A DNA stretch of 64,000 bases. Origin: Fusibacter_A sp965140735 (GTDB lineage: Bacteria > Bacillota > Clostridia > Peptostreptococcales > Acidaminobacteraceae). The notes under the pieces are model-generated. The model made no database searches and was not told the origin of the DNA. It saw only the letters and a list, made by a program, of their open reading frames with translations. The position numbers and the translations under genes are program-made. Position 1 is the first letter of the stretch. Each line of letters begins with the position of its first letter. The stretch covers positions 2,728,001 to 2,792,000 of the forward strand of contig OZ223306.1 of assembly GCA_965140735.1 (NCBI GenBank), read 5' to 3'. Shown here piece by piece: positions 62,535-64,000 of this stretch.

Positions 62535-64000
62535 CTATTTATTATTCATATCTTCAAAGCAATTGATGAGCTTTTTTTTAGTTTCATGATTAAGAGAAAA
62601 ATCTTGAGAAATACAGCCTTCTTTTAAGTAAATAATTCTATTGCATACGTTTGTAATAAATTCATAATCATGAGTAATCAAAATCACAGTCCTACCGTCT
62701 GCTGCTAAATCAGTCACAATCGTACATACTCTTTCCATATTAAATCGATCTAATCCGCTAGTGGGTTCATCCATAATTACAATATTCGCTGCTTTTACTA
62801 AAGATAACCCAATTGTAACTCTTTGCTTTTGCCCCCCAGATAAAGCTGCTGGGTGGGTTTCTCCAAATTCAGATAAGGCCATTGCCTCAAGCGCTGACTC
62901 TACTTTTTCTTCTATACATAAGATATCTTCGTTCCCTATTGTAAGTTCTCTTTTCACACTTTCTGTAAACAATTGATAGTCTGCATCTTGCATAACAAAC
63001 GAAACGTGATGCCGTCTTTTTTTATAAGGCGTTTTTCTATGGCCAAAAAAAACAGCACCTTCATTTTCTTTATGAATCCCTGATAAAAGGCGTCCTAATG
63101 TCGTCTTGCCCACCCCATTATTCCCAATAAGACCAATAATTTCGCCTTCAGAACACTTAAAACTGATATCATTTAAGAGCTTATGATTTTTTTTATAAGC
63201 AAAAGTCACGTGTTCTAATTTTAGAACCTCTTTTGCCTCTGCCGGAACACATACACCTCTAACTGGATTATCAAGTGGCATCATACTGCGAAGCCCTCTA
63301 CGGATCAATTCATCATAGGAAAGTTTAAGAAATGCATTCTGAACAAATACTTCTTTTAATATCCCCTCATCAAAATACAACACCTTATCTAATAATTCTT
63401 TTAAATAATAGAGTCTATGTTCAGAAATGATGATAGTGTACCCCTCACTTTTTAACTTTCCTAATAATGTCTTCAGGCGCTCAATAGACTGATAATCTAA
63501 ATTGGATGAGGGTTCGTCCAGAACGAGTATTTTAGACTGTAAAGTATGGACTGAAGCAATTGCAAGTTTCTGCTTTTCACCACTTGAAAGTTTAAAAATA
63601 CTCTTCCCAACAAGATTTTCAATCGCCATACAGTGTGTTGCTGTTTGAATTCTCTTTGAGATTTCCTCACGTTGAATACCGAAGTTTTCACAAGTGAATG
63701 CCAATTCAGATAAAGTATCTACTGTGAAAAACTGACTTCTTGGGTCCTGAAAAACTGATCCAACCTTTTCCGAAATCAAATGAATCGGTACCGCCTTGAC
63801 ATCCACATCTTCTATCATAACTTTGCCTTCAAATTTTCCTTCATAATACTTGGGGATGAGTCCATTAATACATCTTGTAATGGTGGATTTACCACAACCA
63901 CTTTTACCCGTTATGACGACAAATTCACCCTTATCAATCTTGAAAGTCACTTCAGAAATACTATTGGATTCACTGCCCTCATATTTGAAACTTACATTGT
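62535..64000 (-). CDS. Energy-coupling factor ATPase with two ABC domains, 5' end beyond the window
   Basis: The frame remains open to the right edge (NVSFKYEGSESNSISEV lies before the first internal GTG at 63950), so the start is outside. Two ATPase domains: first Walker A GKSGCGKST and signature LSSGEKQ, Walker B ILVLDEPSSNLD; second Walker A GNNGVGKTT, signature LSGGQKQ, Walker B IVIMDEPTSGLD. This fused EcfA layout drives ECF uptake. An EcfT membrane subunit is not seen here and may be upstream beyond 64000. Confidence 0.92.
   Translation of the reverse strand, partial: NVSFKYEGSESNSISEVTFKIDKGEFVVITGKSGCGKSTITRCINGLIPKYYEGKFEGKVMIEDVDVKAVPIHLISEKVGSVFQDPRSQFFTVDTLSELAFTCENFGIQREEISKRIQTATHCMAIENLVGKSIFKLSSGEKQKLAIASVHTLQSKILVLDEPSSNLDYQSIERLKTLLGKLKSEGYTIIISEHRLYYLKELLDKVLYFDEGILKEVFVQNAFLKLSYDELIRRGLRSMMPLDNPVRGVCVPAEAKEVLKLEHVTFAYKKNHKLLNDISFKCSEGEIIGLIGNNGVGKTTLGRLLSGIHKENEGAVFFGHRKTPYKKRRHHVSFVMQDADYQLFTESVKRELTIGNEDILCIEEKVESALEAMALSEFGETHPAALSGGQKQRVTIGLSLVKAANIVIMDEPTSGLDRFNMERVCTIVTDLAADGRTVILITHDYEFITNVCNRIIYLKEGCISQDFSLNHETKKKLINCFEDMNNK

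Overview
Organism. The window is AT-rich, Gram-positive-like DNA. It has strong GGAGG-type ribosome binding sites, S-layer homology (SLH) domains, an agr-type peptide quorum system, ECF transport parts, and anaerobic amino-acid/one-carbon genes (urocanate hydratase, formate-THF ligase, formate channel, CstA). This suits an anaerobic Clostridia member that ferments amino acids, possibly near Fusibacter or Acidaminobacter. That placement is inferred from gene content only; no rRNA gene is present. No tRNA, rRNA or CRISPR array was seen. PARAGRAPH 2, layout. 1-4.6 kb: a truncated amidohydrolase, a CmpB-type membrane protein, a purine permease and a DUF554 membrane protein. 4.8-12.2 kb: a two-gene surface operon, an SLH anchor protein followed by a 1965-residue exported protein. 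12.6-14.3 kb: an IS1634-like transposase. 14.6-24.8 kb: a histidine/formate block of fhs, a formate/nitrite channel, a SARP-type regulator, hutU, cstA and an unknown partner, with a 104-bp repeat abutting the hutU and cstA terminators. 25-31 kb: a GGDEF protein, then a scarred region with two decayed genes, a likely imported carboxylesterase, an AraC/GyrI regulator and a transglutaminase-like protein. 31.2-35.5 kb: sbcCD. 35.7-39.5 kb: a complete agr locus (agrA, agrC, agrB and a 45-residue agrD) plus two unknown membrane genes. 39.7-42.3 kb: a MerR/zinc-ribbon/methyltransferase fusion next to an MFS pump. 42.4-45.1 kb: a chemoreceptor and a metallo-beta-lactamase-fold hydrolase. 45.3-51.3 kb: a MarR, two HlyD-type adaptors and a heterodimeric ABC exporter. 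51.7-53.7 kb: an OmpR-type two-component system. 54-55.9 kb: a MarR-MATE pair. 55.9-58.2 kb: YqxD, a NYN-domain protein and MscS. 58.4-64 kb: an ECF-type S component, two ABC half-transporters and a double ECF ATPase that runs off the window. PARAGRAPH 3, how the genes work together. Histidine breakdown through urocanate yields formimino or formyl units; Fhs can convert formyl-THF to formate with ATP gain and the FNT channel can export the formate. The large transcriptional activator sits in this block and probably senses this metabolism. The agr locus is self-contained: AgrB would process AgrD to a thiolactone peptide (predicted ring C-M-F-W-A), AgrC would sense it, and AgrA would act at two 16-bp direct repeats just upstream of the agrBD promoter. 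Several efflux systems (MFS, ABC with two adaptors, MATE) each sit beside their own regulator. The best candidates for undescribed biology are the agr peptide with its two downstream genes, the MerR-methyltransferase fusion with its palindromic promoter, the giant surface protein operon, the hutU/cstA repeats, and the ECF/ABC hybrid operon.
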